From the NCBI GenBank assembly GCA_951213105.1, contig OX578147.1:126127822-126191821 (forward strand): 64,000 nucleotides of DNA, read 5' to 3'. Position 1 is the first letter of the stretch, and each line of letters starts with the position of its first letter. The notes under the pieces were generated by a model. It saw only the letters and a list, made by a program, of their open reading frames with translations, was not told the DNA's origin and did no database searches. This stretch comes from Amaurobius ferox. Taxonomy: Eukaryota > Arthropoda > Arachnida > Araneae > Amaurobiidae. Shown here piece after piece: positions 35,736-47,479 of the stretch. The position numbers were made by a program, and so were the translations under genes.

Positions 35736-36744
35736 GACCCCTCAAATGAGACTATTAAACGCGGAGTATGTAAGGGAGGGGGAGAGACCTACCTACTCAG
35801 AATTTTCAGCCAAAAAATATTTTTTTTTTATCAATAAATCTATTTTATTCGGCGACAAAAAAAATTCTTTTATCGATGTTTAGGGAAGAGCAAGCAGATC
35901 GACGGAATTCTACAGAAAATGAAACGCAGTAAAAAATGATAAAGAAGATATTTAAAATACAGTCAAGTTCGTTTAACAAAATGTTACTTAATGGACTATC
36001 TATTTTATTTTGCTTTCTCAAATATATAACGAAAAACTTGAAATGGAGTTGATATTTTGTATTCGAGTTTTGGACGGAAAGAAAAAGAGCGGTAGCCAGA
36101 AACGGAATCCAAGAGGCGCTGCATTGCAATTCATGGGAAGGGCTGAATAGTCTTGAAAGAGGACTGTTGAGCCCCCATTTTTCAGGGCTCAACCTGAAAT
36201 GGAGCAACTAATAAATTTAACAACACTAATAAGCACTATGCAGAAACTAATAAATTTTCAATAAATTGCTCTATTAAAAATATTTTAATTAATTATAATT
36301 AAATACGAATTTTTTGTTATTGGATACAGTTATCGGTTTATTATTATATGTTATTAGTTTAAAGTGTATGTCTTATAAATATTAGTATTTGTAAACTCTA
36401 ATAGATAGTATTATATATCCCAATCTATATAAATTTCTATATAAATTTTTAACATATAGTTAATTGTATAACTATGTTCGTAAACTAATAGTTGATTGTG
36501 AAAATCCGTATAACTAGCATACATCAATATTAATATATAATAATTACAATTGATTTTAATATAAGAATTAACTACTAGTGAAGCTGTTAGTTAATCGAGG
36601 AAAATTTCAAAAATTTAATTCAAGTTAAAGTAAAATATTAACTCTATAACTACTCATTAGTTGATTTTAAATGTATAACAGTAAACACCGCAATAATACA
36701 AAATAACTCTAAGGGGGGTGGGGAGTGAATATACCTCTTAGGAC

Positions 36745-37500
36745 GGCTCAAGCCCTTCTATGAGTACCAATGTGGGTTTTTCTTCTTTTACTTTTTAACC
36801 ATGCTCCAAGACATACCGTACCTAATGACAATTATTTTTTGCGACTAATATCAGCTGTTTCATCAGTAAGTACAGTAAAGAAAAGGCATTGCAGTTAATG
36901 GTTAGAGTATATAGGTGTACCTTTCACAAAATTCTCTTGAATATTATTGTTCCACAAATATTTATAAGGTTATTCTGAACTTTGTGAGAAGTATAATTTG
37001 TCCTATATCGATGCTTAGTGCCTGCTCTTCTACTTGATCTCCAAAATCAATGCGGACATGAAGGAGGTTCTTAAAATTTCCTCATGAGAATGCTTTTCTG
37101 AAGAGAGATGCCATGTCATAAGTCCACAGAACATTATATAACAGAAAATGGATTTGAGTTTCTTTCTATTTAATTTTATCAGTTGAACTACAATCAACTG
37201 TTCAACAACCGAAATCAACTGTTCGAGAACATTTTTTTTACTTTAAGGGCCTTATCTTGTGAACCTTACCTAGTATTTTCTAGTACAAGAGGCTTAGCAA
37301 CAGCAACAACACATTTTCCTTTTGATTTCTATTGAATCAGAAATGTTTTTAACATCAGTTTCAGCTTCATCGTGTAATTGCAATTTTTTATGGGATCGTG
37401 CGTCATCGTGAAAATGTTTGTAGTTCTTGAAGGTCTTTTGTGATGAATGCTCCAAAACCGCCACAGTTTCAACTTCAAAGATAACACAGTTCATTGAAAC
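36745..37500 (-). pseudogene. hAT-type (DUF4371-like) transposase fragment
   Basis: On the minus strand short frames read TFKNYKHFHDDARSH, then WHLSSEKHSHEEILRTSFMSA, then FTVLTDETADIS followed by LSLVRYVLEHG, with stops and frameshifts between. DETADIS with a following EQLSLxxRYV-like stretch is characteristic of hAT-derived DUF4371/ZMYM-type proteins. The C-terminal dimerisation domain was not seen. The family call is moderate because identity is spread over broken frames. Confidence 0.5.
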
Positions 37501-37524
37501 ATGTACACAGTTCACCCTTTATAG

Positions 37525-37565
37525 ATGCTCTATGTCTTCGGATGAGTCGGACGGTCTTGGTCAAC
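37525..37565 (+). mobile_element. Tail-only retroposon D, partial
   Basis: GATGCTCTATGTCTTCGGAT, GAGTCGGACGGTCTTGG and GTCAAC match the 3' two-thirds of the 59-bp elements, including the GCTC/GAGT stem and UUCG loop. The flanks AGTTCACCCTTTATAG and AGTGCACTCTTTGAAT look like a diverged target duplication. The 5' arm of the outer stem is missing. Confidence 0.55.
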
Positions 37566-38099
37566 AGTGCACTCTTTGAATGAGGAAGATAGACTAGCTA
37601 GCTATAGATATGTACTTAACTAATTATGTTAAAAATTACGTTTGTCCTTGCTGTCCTTCAAAACGTCGTTCTTAAAAGTATAAGAAAACAAGTAGGCCCG
37701 AAAATTTGTAAACATTTGATACCTTACGTCATCAAAAACCTCGGGTATATATATATTTCTAATTTGAAATCAAAACTACCATAAAAAATCTATATTTTAT
37801 CATTTTTATCTCTTTTACAAAATTAAAATTAAATTTTAATAATACAACAAACAAAGCAATACAGCAGAGAAACACAACAGACAGAAAAACACAACATAAA
37901 CACAGAACACAAAATTTTATTACAATACGATCTAGGGATTAAAAAGTCCATTCAAGTCGCTACGATAAACTATAATAAGGAGAGATTGGCAACAGGTGCA
38001 ATACAATAATTAACAAAAACTATGTTTAAAATAATTACTTAAAATAATGAAAATATACTTCCGTATCCGTATATGAATATAGATAAACTTTCAGCTGAT

Positions 38100-41000
38100 A
38101 CTTAAAGCAATTCGACTTTACAGACTCCATTCAGTTCATTAAATGAAACATTAAAATTTTTAGGAGCTAACCACAAGAAGTTCTTATGAAAAATTTCATG
38201 ATTAGCTTTAGGAATAAAATAGTTGTAGTTGTAAGAACGAGTGGAACTGATGTTTTGATTGGTAGTTGGGGTTTTTAAACTTTTATTTACAGATGGGACA
38301 GCGTCCATCCCAAACGAAAAACCTCTCAAAAAGACAGGTATTTGGCACGCCCTATCCCAAACAGTTCGATTCCTCTTTGCAGATATTGGCGTTCATGGAC
38401 GCCAATGTCTGCAAAGAGGGATCGAACTGTTTGGGATAGGGTATGTCAGATACCTGTCTTTTTGAGAAGTTTTTCGTTTGGTATGGACGCTGTCCCACCC
38501 GTAAGCAAAAGGTTAAATAAAAGAAAATACATTTAAAAATATAACGTTGACAAATAGTTAACATGCCAAAGTATTTCTTTAATTCAGTAAGAACGCCGTC
38601 ATTACTATTACACAAAATCAATTGATACAGCTTCGACTGAACTTTAATCAAAAGATAAAGATCAGAAAAATAATGACGCCCCAAATAAGGATACCGTACA
38701 ATAAATAGGATAGCGCAAAGACGTTGTATAAAATTTTTAGAAAGACTGTGGCACAGTTAACCTATGATAAATGGTTAAATAAAATATAACGTACTTTAGA
38801 CACAACATGAGCTCTTTGGAAGCGTCACGTAAGATTACAATCGATATATACACCCTAATATCTTCAACTTTTAACATGATCAATTATTAGACGAAAACAG
38901 GGATTTTGTCCCGAACAAGTAGTCAAATGATATCTAATGTCCAACGATATGCTACGAGTTGACAAGGGAAACAACATATAATTCGTTTTATAAAACATTA
39001 ATATTTGATTTATTGGCTGAAAACCACATATTTAAACGCTCGATGTCATCATTCATATTGCGCAGTAAAATATTATAATCATTTTCAGAATACATTAACA
39101 TAGTGTCATTAGTAAAGGAGTTTCACTGACCATTTAGATTCAAATTACACAGTTCATTAATATACAGTAGAAATAAGAGAAGTCCAAGAATTGAACCCTG
39201 GGGGACACCAAAGTTTGTAGTCATGATACTAGAACTTATGTTATTAATTTTTACCAATTGCTTTCTACCATAAGTATAAAGCTTTTTCTAATTAAATTTC
39301 ATGATCAACAGTGTCGAAGGTCTTAGAGATATCCAAAAACATAGCAGCAGTTTGTTTTTTTTATCAATGCTATGCACAATAAAGTTATTAAAGTTAAGTA
39401 ACGTGATAAGCGTTACTAACTTTAATAACTTTACTAAGCGTTACTTTCTAAAGTCATATTGATTGGACGAAAAAATGTTTTTTGATCAATATATTTTTTA
39501 ATTGTAATATTCCCAATTTTCCCAATTCCATTTTCCCATTTTTCCCAAATTTTAGAAAAATTCGGTAGAATAGAAATCGGTTTATAATTGTTAAGATCAT
39601 TGATGTCCCCCTTTTTTTAAAAGGGGAATTACATTTATAATCTTCATATTTTCCGGAAAAATATCCAAAGTTACAGATTTATCGAAAATTAAAGTAATAA
39701 AATGAGAATGATAACGCATAGTGTACTTCACCATTTTAACAGTAATGCCATCAACACCAGCAGACTTATTATCTTTGACAGTATTAACTATTTTTAAGTA
39801 CCTCAGTTACATCAATTGCATCAAAATAGGATGAATCACAATAAGAAAAAATCCGTAATGTAATTTTGATTAACAGAAATATTGCTGGATTTAATACCAT
39901 TTATTAACTGATAATTAAATTAGCCAAATTAACAACATTAGTACTAATGAGTAATTTCTTAATACGTTTCTTTCGATCAAATAAACCATTAACAAAATTT
40001 CTCTGTTTATTGATACTTTTTTTTCACATTTTTTGAAATTCTGATCCATATTTAAAGCTTTAATTATCTTTTTAAGAGTTTTATTGAATTCTTTTTAATT
40101 AACTTCGCTAATTTTATCAAAAGGAAATATTTACGATATCGCTTATAATAACTTCTTTCAATAGATTATATTTTTTAAATCCTCAGTTATAAATTTTTTT
40201 TGTTGTTTTTATTGAATTGAACATTAGTTTTACAAATATTGATTATCCTCTTAGCAGAATCACAAAAGGTATCACAACATGTATTCACATCACATAGATC
40301 TAGGTCCGACAAACGCAATTTTTAATATGGTATTTAAACAAATTTTAATTGATAATAACATAGGTATTAATATATTTATCTATAGTGCAAGCAAAGTTTG
40401 AAATACCAAGAAGATAGGATAATGATCAGTAATAGCATTTAAATAGACAACACAAACAATATCAAATTTTAAGCAATTACTAAAAGTGTGATCAATATAC
40501 TTTTCAGAAGGCAGCCGAGTAACTAATATATACATATACATATATATATATAATTTTATATGTTTCTGCAGTCTGTTTATGCTATCAATAATATTACTTA
40601 ATTACACAGCAGAAACATTACCAAATTTTAAACAATTACTGAAAATGTGATCAATACACGTTCCAGAAGCCGGGCGAACATATAAGACGTGAATCTATAA
40701 AAACTACATAATTTTAAATAGTCGGTAGATACATCAGTATTCAATAGATCAATGATAAAATCACAAAATAAAATCGTATTTTTACAATTGTGCTGCTTAA
40801 CGATTTTTTAAAATTTATTGATAGAATATTTGTAGAATCTGTACTCACTTATTATACATAAATCATCGGCACGATCGTTAAGAACTAGTATTTTAGATGT
40901 AATAGTTTTAATACAAGATCTTAAAAAATTAAATTTATCATTACGAATCGTATATATATCATAATTTACCCAGATCGCCCAACAACAAACACAGAAGTCA

Positions 41001-41490
41001 AAATCAGGAATAATATAAAATTGCGACTTACTTTCGGAAATCTAAATTTCCCTTTAAGCAATAATGTCAAGTCTATATGGCTAATGTCTATCTGAAAAAG
41101 AAATAGAAGGAGTTATGAAACCATCAAAATTGGCCCGTAAACTCAGAGTATTTAAATGGCAGTCATTAATACCTTGATGCACACCGGATTGTAGAAAGCA
41201 ATTTAGTCAACATAATCAGTACGGATGTCCTTATTGTAACTGTCCATCAATATGATCCAGACCTTTCAAACATTTAATCCAGTAGGCTTTAGCAGATTCA
41301 TCAAACCTGAAGTATATGTGGCCATTCTTAACCCAAATAAACTTGAAAAAAGTATAGTAAACTCCACTTGTAGCCAATTCCAAAATGCACATTTTTTCAC
41401 AAAAGTCAAACTGAGAACGTAAATATTGCAGAAAGATAAAAGTTGGCTGTATTTTGCAGGAGGGGAGGCCTATGCCGGACATGACTGACT
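38100..41490 (-). pseudogene. LINE relic (Jockey/CR1-type): ORF1 end, endonuclease, reverse transcriptase
   Basis: Reading the minus strand from 41482: an ORF1 C-terminus (IWVKNGHIYFRFDESAKAYW), then the endonuclease start (LRANFDGF, with DIIA and IWVN-like pieces near 41190-40960), the AITDHYPIF motif near 40440, and the RT with FGVPQGSIL then LLLFLLYINELCN near 39160-39230. The RT active site, normally FADD, reads FTNDT near 39115. The C-terminal tail (STRSYNYNYF..KANHEIF) lies near 38250-38150. Many stops and frameshifts break it, and a hairpin element splits the C-terminus. Its enzymes would have copied LINE RNA into DNA at nicked chromosomal sites. Confidence 0.85.
38294..38497. mobile_element. 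Hairpin (foldback) element, two 99-bp arms, 6-bp loop
   Basis: Arms 38294-38392 and 38399-38497 are inverted copies with about 8 differences in 99 bp (starts TGGGACAGCGTCCAT). Weaker complementarity continues outward for about 25 bp to TTTAAACTTTT against its AAAAGGTTAAA counterpart. It interrupts the LINE relic. No transposase or clear target duplication is visible. Confidence 0.9.
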
Positions 41491-41870
41491 TATTTTTTTT
41501 TCATGGATCTGCGCATGTGATGTCACGGGAATAGCAAACGCGCGCATTTTGTTCTCTGGCTCTCTGAAGAGACCGAGAACCCTCTGGACGTCACTGAGAA
41601 AGGTGTGCACAGCACAATTAAAAATCTCTACACAGGTCGTTTATATCTGCATATTGCCACTTCAAAATAAAGAAACCATTTTTAATTGTAATAATGGGTA
41701 AACTTGCTGTGTTTTGGAAAGAGCTTTCAAAGTCCTCCCTGGTCCGTGACGAAATGCTAAGCTCACCGACGTCAGGCTGACAACTCTTTGATTAATTACC
41801 GGGCTGATTGCCCAACTTTATATTAAAAGAACCTTGGTATCATGTATGGGCGCCAATGACCTCTACCTAG
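41491..41870. other. GC-richer segment upstream of the LINE relic
   Basis: It contains TGATGTCACGGG, GACGTCACTGAG and AATAAAGAAACC. It could be the LINE 5' region or an LTR of another element. I could not decide between them and found no termini. Confidence 0.3.
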
Positions 41871-41879
41871 TTACAGCCC

Positions 41880-42412
41880 TGAATACTTACTGATCAGTTT
41901 CAGAATGACTTTCTGTCTGTGAAATGTATACTATATCCATTGTAGCTAATTGTCATGAAATTAAATTTGGTAGTCCCTTCTTAGGTTACCTTCATACCGA
42001 TTACATTTTGGTTTAACGTGTTAAAGCTGGCGCTTTTCTTTTTCGAAATGGATCGCAAAAATCGATAAATTTGGAAATAAAGGACTAAATATCCTTAAAT
42101 GTATTAATTTAATTCTCGTTTTGTACGTAATAGTTTTTGACAAAAGAAATAAAATATTTTCCTGTTTACAAGATAAATCAGTTCATTTTTTTATTACTAC
42201 TATTATTTTGGTGATCTGGCAAGATTTAAAATGCGCCATGCCGGCCAATAAAAATTTTTTTTAAAAAACTGCACATTCAATATGATTTAAAATAAACATC
42301 CATTTTATGTATTATTTTAACAAATAAAATTAATATTATCTATTTGGAGGAATAAAGTATGAAGAAAATTAAATTTGTTTTTGTATGGAAAATTATGTGC
42401 TACTCGCATCAG
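41880..42412 (-). mobile_element. Helentron-like element, 5' portion
   Basis: The minus-strand start (AATCTGATGCGAGTAGCACA at about 42412) matches the family's TCTGATGTGGGCAACACATG opening. The region near 41930-42000 resembles the TTAATTGACCG..AAATTTGGTAG block of the 8498 copy. The terminal palindrome is not clear. Confidence 0.45.
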
Positions 42413-43131
42413 ATTTTCCTTTGGCATACTAATTTTATGGAGAAAGTATTGTTTTCTCGGAAATTTTCAAATTCAAGATTTTGACAGATAAGCACATTTT
42501 AACCCTTTTATGTCCGATAAATGCTGATCTCACAACTTTAGCATCGGGGTGCTAGGGGTGCTTCATCACCCCCATTGCAAATTGCGCAAACACTCCTTTT
42601 TATTTACAACTTTTTACTTAACAACCCTTTTTCTTTATTGATGATGGGTTTGAGCATCATACCAAAATAATACATCATAATATATGACAGGAACGTAGCT
42701 GAGAATCAGCTGGGCAATTTGCTCCCCCCACCCCCCACCCCAGAAAAATAGTTTTTTCAGGCTACGTACCGAAAAAATATGATCTTATATTCCATGCATA
42801 GTACCCCCAATTGTGAAAACTTGCGCCGCCTATGATAGTCATTAGATTTTGATACCAATTCATCTCGTTTATAAGTGCTTGTAGACAGGAAGGAAAGAGA
42901 AAAAAAACGCAAACTTCTTTAGACGAGCGTAGATTGCAAGATCTTCTGAACATATTTCGAACATTGAAAAATATATCTGTGTGTGTATGCGCATGTCTGT
43001 GAAAGATGGATACAAGTCAAGAACGAATGATGATTACATTTTATGTGGAGCTAGCTGCATTAAATAACAATTAAAAATTAGATTGTTTAGTGATTTCTAT
43101 GACTAGAACTAAAATTATTAGCATTATTTTC

Positions 43132-43139
43132 TACTCTCT

Positions 43140-43191
<52 letters not shown>

Positions 43192-43192
43192 A
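43132..43192. repeat. Compound microsatellite (CT)n(GT)n(GA)n
   Basis: Short CT repeats are followed by about 18 GT units and about 8 GA units in one uninterrupted run. Confidence 0.95.
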
Positions 43193-43569
43193 ACATGATA
43201 ATTCCCAGAATAATGATGGTAGTATAAATCCCCAAGATAGCACCCTTTAAAACAACGTTTATGCCACTATTCTGTTAAAAACAAGCAGTTTTCCGTTTGA
43301 TCATATTTTGCAAAAGGAAATACTTTCTGAATTATTACTTTTACACACAATTTTCAGAATCTCTAGAGGTGGGCATCATTGTGGCAAAAGTTACGCTACT
43401 AGATCCCAAGTAATTATAGTAATAAATACTTAGAATGCATTAGAAAGTATACACATGATGCATAAGGTTACCATCGGTCCCGGTTTGACAGAGATTGTCC
43501 CTGTTTAAAGGGCGTGTCCCGGTGCCCCGGCCGGTTTCTCGTTTCATCCTGGTGAGAAGAACTACTTGC

Positions 43570-43628
43570 GATTTTCGGCATGATTCCAATACTTTCCTTA
43601 TACATTACTATGTATTGCAGGGAAAGTA
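43570..43628 (+). mobile_element. Helentron-like terminal palindrome fragment
   Basis: GGCATGATTCCAATACTTTC, TTATACATTACTATG and GGGAAAGTA reproduce the 3' end of the family in plus orientation. The rest of the element is not recognisable. Confidence 0.55.
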
Positions 43629-43931
43629 AAAAGGCGAGGGACACGAAATTTGACAAAAACTGCTGCAGCTGTGGCTACTTTCTTTTTTAATATACATAGA
43701 TATATAGATTCCTTCTGCTATCATACCGTTTATGGTTAAGCATCTCCGAACTGTTTATACACTAACATCGACTGATTGGTTTCGTTGAAAAAACATTTTA
43801 CAATCCACAGCTGCGGCTGCTCTTCTGCTGTTCGCCGACCACACAAAACATCTTTTATCACGTGAATTTAAGACCAACTTATCACCACTTCTTTGTTCAT
43901 GTAATTTGAAAAATTACACATTTTTACTCTA

Positions 43932-43994
43932 AGTTCCCGGCCACACATCTTGCTACCATAAGCCTTCGGGTTGGTCGTGTGGTCTGGATTTTCA
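43932..43994 (+). mobile_element. Tail-only retroposon B, 63 bp, 14-bp target duplication
   Basis: ACATTTTTACTCTA flanks the insert (43918-43931 and 43995-44008). The insert contains CCCGGCCACAC, ACCATAAGCCTTCGGGTTGG and TCGTGTGGTCTGGATTTTCA. The outer stem is GGCCACAC/GTGTGGTC and the inner stem is ACCA/TGGT, with a C(UUCG)G-type loop. Confidence 0.88.
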
Positions 43995-44095
43995 ACATTT
44001 TTACTCTAGATACCGTTGATTTTTCAACTGCACCTTTTACAACAACTTTCCACCGCTTAAACTTTGTTTAAGAAGGTTTAACATGCTTTTGTTTT

Positions 44096-44205
44096 TAAGT
44101 TATACTTTAAGTTATACTTTAGTTATACTTTAAGTTATAATAAGTTGTACTTTAAGTTATACTTTAAGTTATACTTTAAGTTATACTTTAAGTTATACTT
44201 TAATT
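44096..44205. repeat. Minisatellite, TTTAAGTTATAC-type unit, about 9 units
   Basis: Units of about 12 bp (10-12) recur with little divergence in the last half of intron 4, about 190 bp before exon 5. Confidence 0.95.
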
Positions 44206-44394
44206 TCTTTAGTCTAGCTCGGCTCCAAAAATTCGCAAATGATGCCATTTTAGCTATTTATTGTATTTCGTTGCAGTTGTTGGTACCGCTTAGGACCCTC
44301 AATCATATACAACCACCCTTAATAGCATTCGTTATTGATTTGAATGTAGTGTGAACAGTTTTTGTAAACCTGTCATTGCAAACTTTTCTTATAG

Positions 44395-44513
44395 GGATTT
44401 GATAACTCTATACACTCCGTCCGAAGGCAAGTGCTACATGTTCAATTACGTTGGAAAACAAGCGAAAAGTGAGAGAAAGGGTAGAATAGTATCCCAAGCA
44501 GGAAAGACAAATG
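44395..44513 (+). CDS. DEG/ENaC sodium channel, exon 5
   Basis: It encodes LITLYTPSEGKCYMFNYVG, matching the conserved GxCYxFN element of the extracellular domain, followed by a lysine-rich loop (KQAKSERKGRIVSQAGKTN). Borders are CTTATAG|GG (phase 2, completing Trp with exon 4) and AATG|gtaagta (phase 1). At 119 bp it is the shortest exon seen. The frame stays open past the donor into the intron, which is chance. Confidence 0.93.
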
Positions 44514-45139
44514 GTAAGTATGGAACACGTCAGGTATGCTCAAATAGATACGTCGCCTTATTCAGGACTATCAAAATTATTACTTTCTTTATGATACATA
44601 CCCTGAGAAAAAGCTACACTGCCTTCCAAATATTAAGTACGAAGCAGTAACTTAGGCATAACTCAAAAAGTTCTGCTTGGATTGACTCCAAATTTCACAA
44701 GAAGTAGTTCATTTGAGTAATATATTCCATGAGTGTAATAATAAAATTAAAGAAAATATAAATAGATATATCTTTTGCCATTTAAGTGCTTGATTTACAC
44801 TTGGCACATTTAGAGAAATGTTTGTATGCTATAAGAAGAAACAAAGCAAGCTTTAATATGGGGTTTGAATACAAAATGGGATTTGAACACAAAATTTGAA
44901 AATATGGGATTTGAACACAAACTTCGCATCGACGTTACTTCTCTTCGACTTGGTGATCCAGCAGAAGTAAATAACTGTCTTTCCTGTAGAAGGGCAGTTT
45001 TCAGCTTTAGTTGTGAACACGTACAGGTCGGTGAGATATCCAGCCGATACTAACACACTACCATGGCTAAAAACGTAATATTCAACGATGTTATTGGGCT
45101 CGTTGCGCGTTCCTTGTTTACTCCAGACCCTTATACATT

Positions 45140-45174
<35 letters not shown>

Positions 45175-45662
45175 TAAACACACACATACACGCACACACA
45201 CACATACGTACGTGCATTACGTACGTACTAAGTATACGCACATAAATATACTACGTAAGTATACGTACATAATATACTACGTAATTATACGCAATGTGCT
45301 ATGTAATGCTCTAATTTCATTTGGGGAATTCCCATTAATTTATACATTAACTGAAATATCATTACATTTCACTCAGTGATTTTCTTCTTTTCCTATCAAA
45401 AATTCCTATTGGGGAAATTACGTACGTACTAAGTATACGCGCATAAGTATACTGCGTAAGTATACGTATATAATATACTACGTAAGTATACGCAATGTGC
45501 CATGTAATGCTCTAATTTCATTTGGGGAATTCCCATTAATTTATACATTAACTGAAATATCATTACATTTCTCTCAGTGATTTCCTTCTTTTCCTCTCAA
45601 AAATTCCTATTGGGTGAAGGCTACCAGCAAAGAATACTGAGTCCACTCTTTTCCTATTTCAG
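44514..45662 (+). other. Intron 5 of the channel gene
   Basis: A 1.15-kb intron with an (AC)n run at 45146-45174 and a recent tandem duplication (45217-45613) next to the exon 6 acceptor. The remainder shows no feature. Confidence 0.85.
45217..45613. repeat. Tandem duplication, 201-bp unit, two copies
   Basis: TTACGTACGTACTAAGTATA starts at 45217 and 45418, and the two copies stay collinear to AAAATTCCTATTGGG. Differences are few, so the event is recent. Each unit contains a pyrimidine tract (CTTCTTTTCCT) like the one before the exon 6 acceptor. Confidence 0.93.
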
Positions 45663-45919
45663 GACTTCAGCTGTTCTTGCGCTCCCGAAGCAAAGATTCC
45701 TTACCTTTACTCACGAGACAGCTGGGTGTCCGTGTGGTTATTCACGATCCACGAATCATACCCGTGACATCAGAAGATGGTGTTGACATCAGGCCCGGCG
45801 ATATGACATCGATTAGTTTGCAATTTACAGAGATAAACAGGTTAGGACCACCGTGGGGACAATGTGCCAAGGACGGTGAACAGCTGGGAAATTATTCCAG
45901 AGATCCTTATAACCAGGGT
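45663..45919 (+). CDS. DEG/ENaC sodium channel, exon 6 (last exon seen)
   Basis: It encodes GLQLFLRS (family GLxLxLN palm strand), LGVRVVIHDPRIIP (family GxxVxIHxPxxxP), RPGDMTSISLQFTEINRL (family PGxxxxxxxxxxxxxRL) and PPWGQC. The exon ends ..YSRDPYNQG with donor GGT|gtaagt in phase 0. In relatives the following 100-150 residues carry the thumb cysteines, the second membrane helix and the GxS filter. None of that was found in the remaining 18 kb, so the gene either continues beyond the window or is truncated. Together the six exons give about 430 residues of an expected 500-650. Confidence 0.95.
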
Positions 45920-46610
45920 GTAAGTTGAATTTTGAATTCTTATTTTTACTTTATCTACAATGTGCAGAGTTCCCAGGTAAGTACTTAAGCACCCTTAATG
46001 ACTTCAAGGAAAGGCCTGTGAATGCAAAAGTTAGGTCTATCTATTGCAAAGTGACCGGGCCCGATCGAATAAAATTAATTGCAGAGTCCATAGCGAAAAT
46101 TTTAAAGAGTTAGAATAACGAACTCAGCAGTAAAGCTTTAAAGACGAAAAATGTAGATTACAAAATTCTGGATGAAATGAGTAGGAAACAATCAGAAACA
46201 ATTCAAATGTGGGCTGTTGTCGGAGGGTATTTTGAACAGGTTGTATTAGATTCCTGTACATGTATGTTTTATTTATTTTAGAATTTCAAATTAGGACAGT
46301 CTTTGCTAATAACCCTATTGTGCCAAATAAATGCCTTCTGTAGACGTTTTATGGTCGATTTGAACAATGCTCAACAATCTTATAAAAGAATTTTTTCGTT
46401 TATCTCGCTTTCTTGCCAAGTTATACCTTTCAACAGGTTTATTGTCATTATCCTAACTGTTGAAAGGATTAACAGCATCAGATCTACTGTTTGAGGGCTA
46501 CCCCCACCCCCAAGGGACCGCTTAGTCGCTTATCGTAAATTTACATACGATGTTTTGGACGGGTTCATATGCAGTTTTAAAACAGTCTGGTTTGCTCTAA
46601 TTTTCAAATC
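45920..46610 (+). other. Start of intron 6 or 3' flank, little recognised
   Basis: It contains a short inverted repeat (CTTTCAACAG at 46426, CTGTTGAAAG at 46457) and nothing else I can name. Confidence 0.4.
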
Positions 46611-46858
46611 CGAAGGAATTTGTGTCCTAGATTACTAAGAAAGTATATAATATATTTATTTTTAATAATATATAATTAAAATACTAGGACACAAATGCAT
46701 TAATATTTTTAAACTTTCTAATACTTTCTTGAAGAAAGTAGTCATAGGTCAGTTTGATGACTACAATTGTTTCAAGGTATTTTTAGGCCTCAAAACGATT
46801 GTAGTCACCCAATTAATCAATTCCTGCTTTCTTCAAGGAAGTATTAGAAAATTATATT
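46611..46858. repeat. Nested inverted repeats (foldback cluster)
   Basis: ATTTGTGTCCTAG near 46618 pairs with CTAGGACACAAAT near 46685. A second pair, TTTCTAATACTTTCTTGAAG near 46716 with CTTCAAGGAAGTATTAGAAA near 46832, encloses a third (GACTACAATTGT with ACGATTGTAGTC). Confidence 0.8.
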
Positions 46859-46939
46859 CTCTCAAGTACCATTTTCATTTATTGCGACATTAATCGATTC
46901 TAGCGCAAATCCAGTAAACTTTGAAAAACGTAAAATTCA

Positions 46940-47360
46940 AAGAAAAAAATTATTTTTGATTTCAGTTTGCTGAGCTCCTATTCGAAGCAGCAGCGTTCTT
47001 GATGTACATTTATATCAAAATTAGTACAATAACAGAATGTAACGAAATCATAATATATGTAAAATATATTTAAAAATTATTTTTGGTACTTAAAATAAAT
47101 ATACATATATATATATATATATATATACATATTTTTTATGAGAAATCTTATGTTATGGAATGTTGGAATAATTGAAACTTTTTTATCTCGAGGCACGCAA
47201 AATAATATTTTAGGTAAAACTATTTATATAAACTTATCACACTAATATAAATATAATTTAAAAAATGTAATTATATGGAAATTTAATTAAAAAATTAGCA
47301 AATATCGACACATAATTTTGATAATATACTACACGTTAAAGTATGCGTTGACAAAATGGG
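46940..47360 (+). repeat. Dispersed repeat, pair with 59075-59425
   Basis: Shared blocks include CAGCGTTCTTGATG, TATTTTTGGTACTTAA, CGCAAAATAATATT, AATATAATTTAAA and TTAGCAAATAT(C/T)GACACATAATTTT, in the same order as at 59075-59425. An (AT)n run lies at 47103-47130. Confidence 0.8.
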
Positions 47361-47479
47361 CGTATGCAAGATTTTTTCCAAGGGGGTGCTACGAAAAGAG
47401 TAATAAAATGGCGTGTGTAGAATTAAAGAATAAAATTATCGACTGCGGTTTGTTCAGTCATTGAAATTGAACAAACGCA

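Larger units (their letters stand above)
35318..44394 (+). other. Intron 4 of the channel gene, about 9 kb
   Basis: It holds the 92-bp minisatellite, a hAT relic, a partial tail-only retroposon, a LINE relic with a hairpin element, Helentron-like pieces, a tail-only retroposon (43932) and a 12-bp minisatellite. Stretches 35765-36740 and 42450-43460 contain only AT-rich DNA and microsatellites. Confidence 0.8.

Noticed and set aside
41491..41870. Solo LTR starting TGTGATGTCACGGG
   Set aside because: No matching end or target duplication was found; it may be the LINE 5' region, so it is only listed as an unassigned segment.
43470..43560. GC-rich segment with GGTCCCGG and CCCCGGCCGG strings as another tail-only element
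   Set aside because: It starts with a similar CCCGGCC string but the hairpin order and target duplication are absent.
44514..44650. Extension of exon 5 by its open frame
   Set aside because: A strong donor at 44514 and phase agreement with exon 6 show the extension is intronic read-through.
44853..45245. Open frames across the (AC)n microsatellite
   Set aside because: The frames exist because dinucleotide repeats lack stops; there is no coding evidence.
46966..47070. Further channel exon after ATTTCAG at 46966 (and similarly near 59090)
   Set aside because: The translations do not resemble the DEG/ENaC C-terminus, lack TM2 and filter motifs, and the two sites belong to one dispersed repeat.
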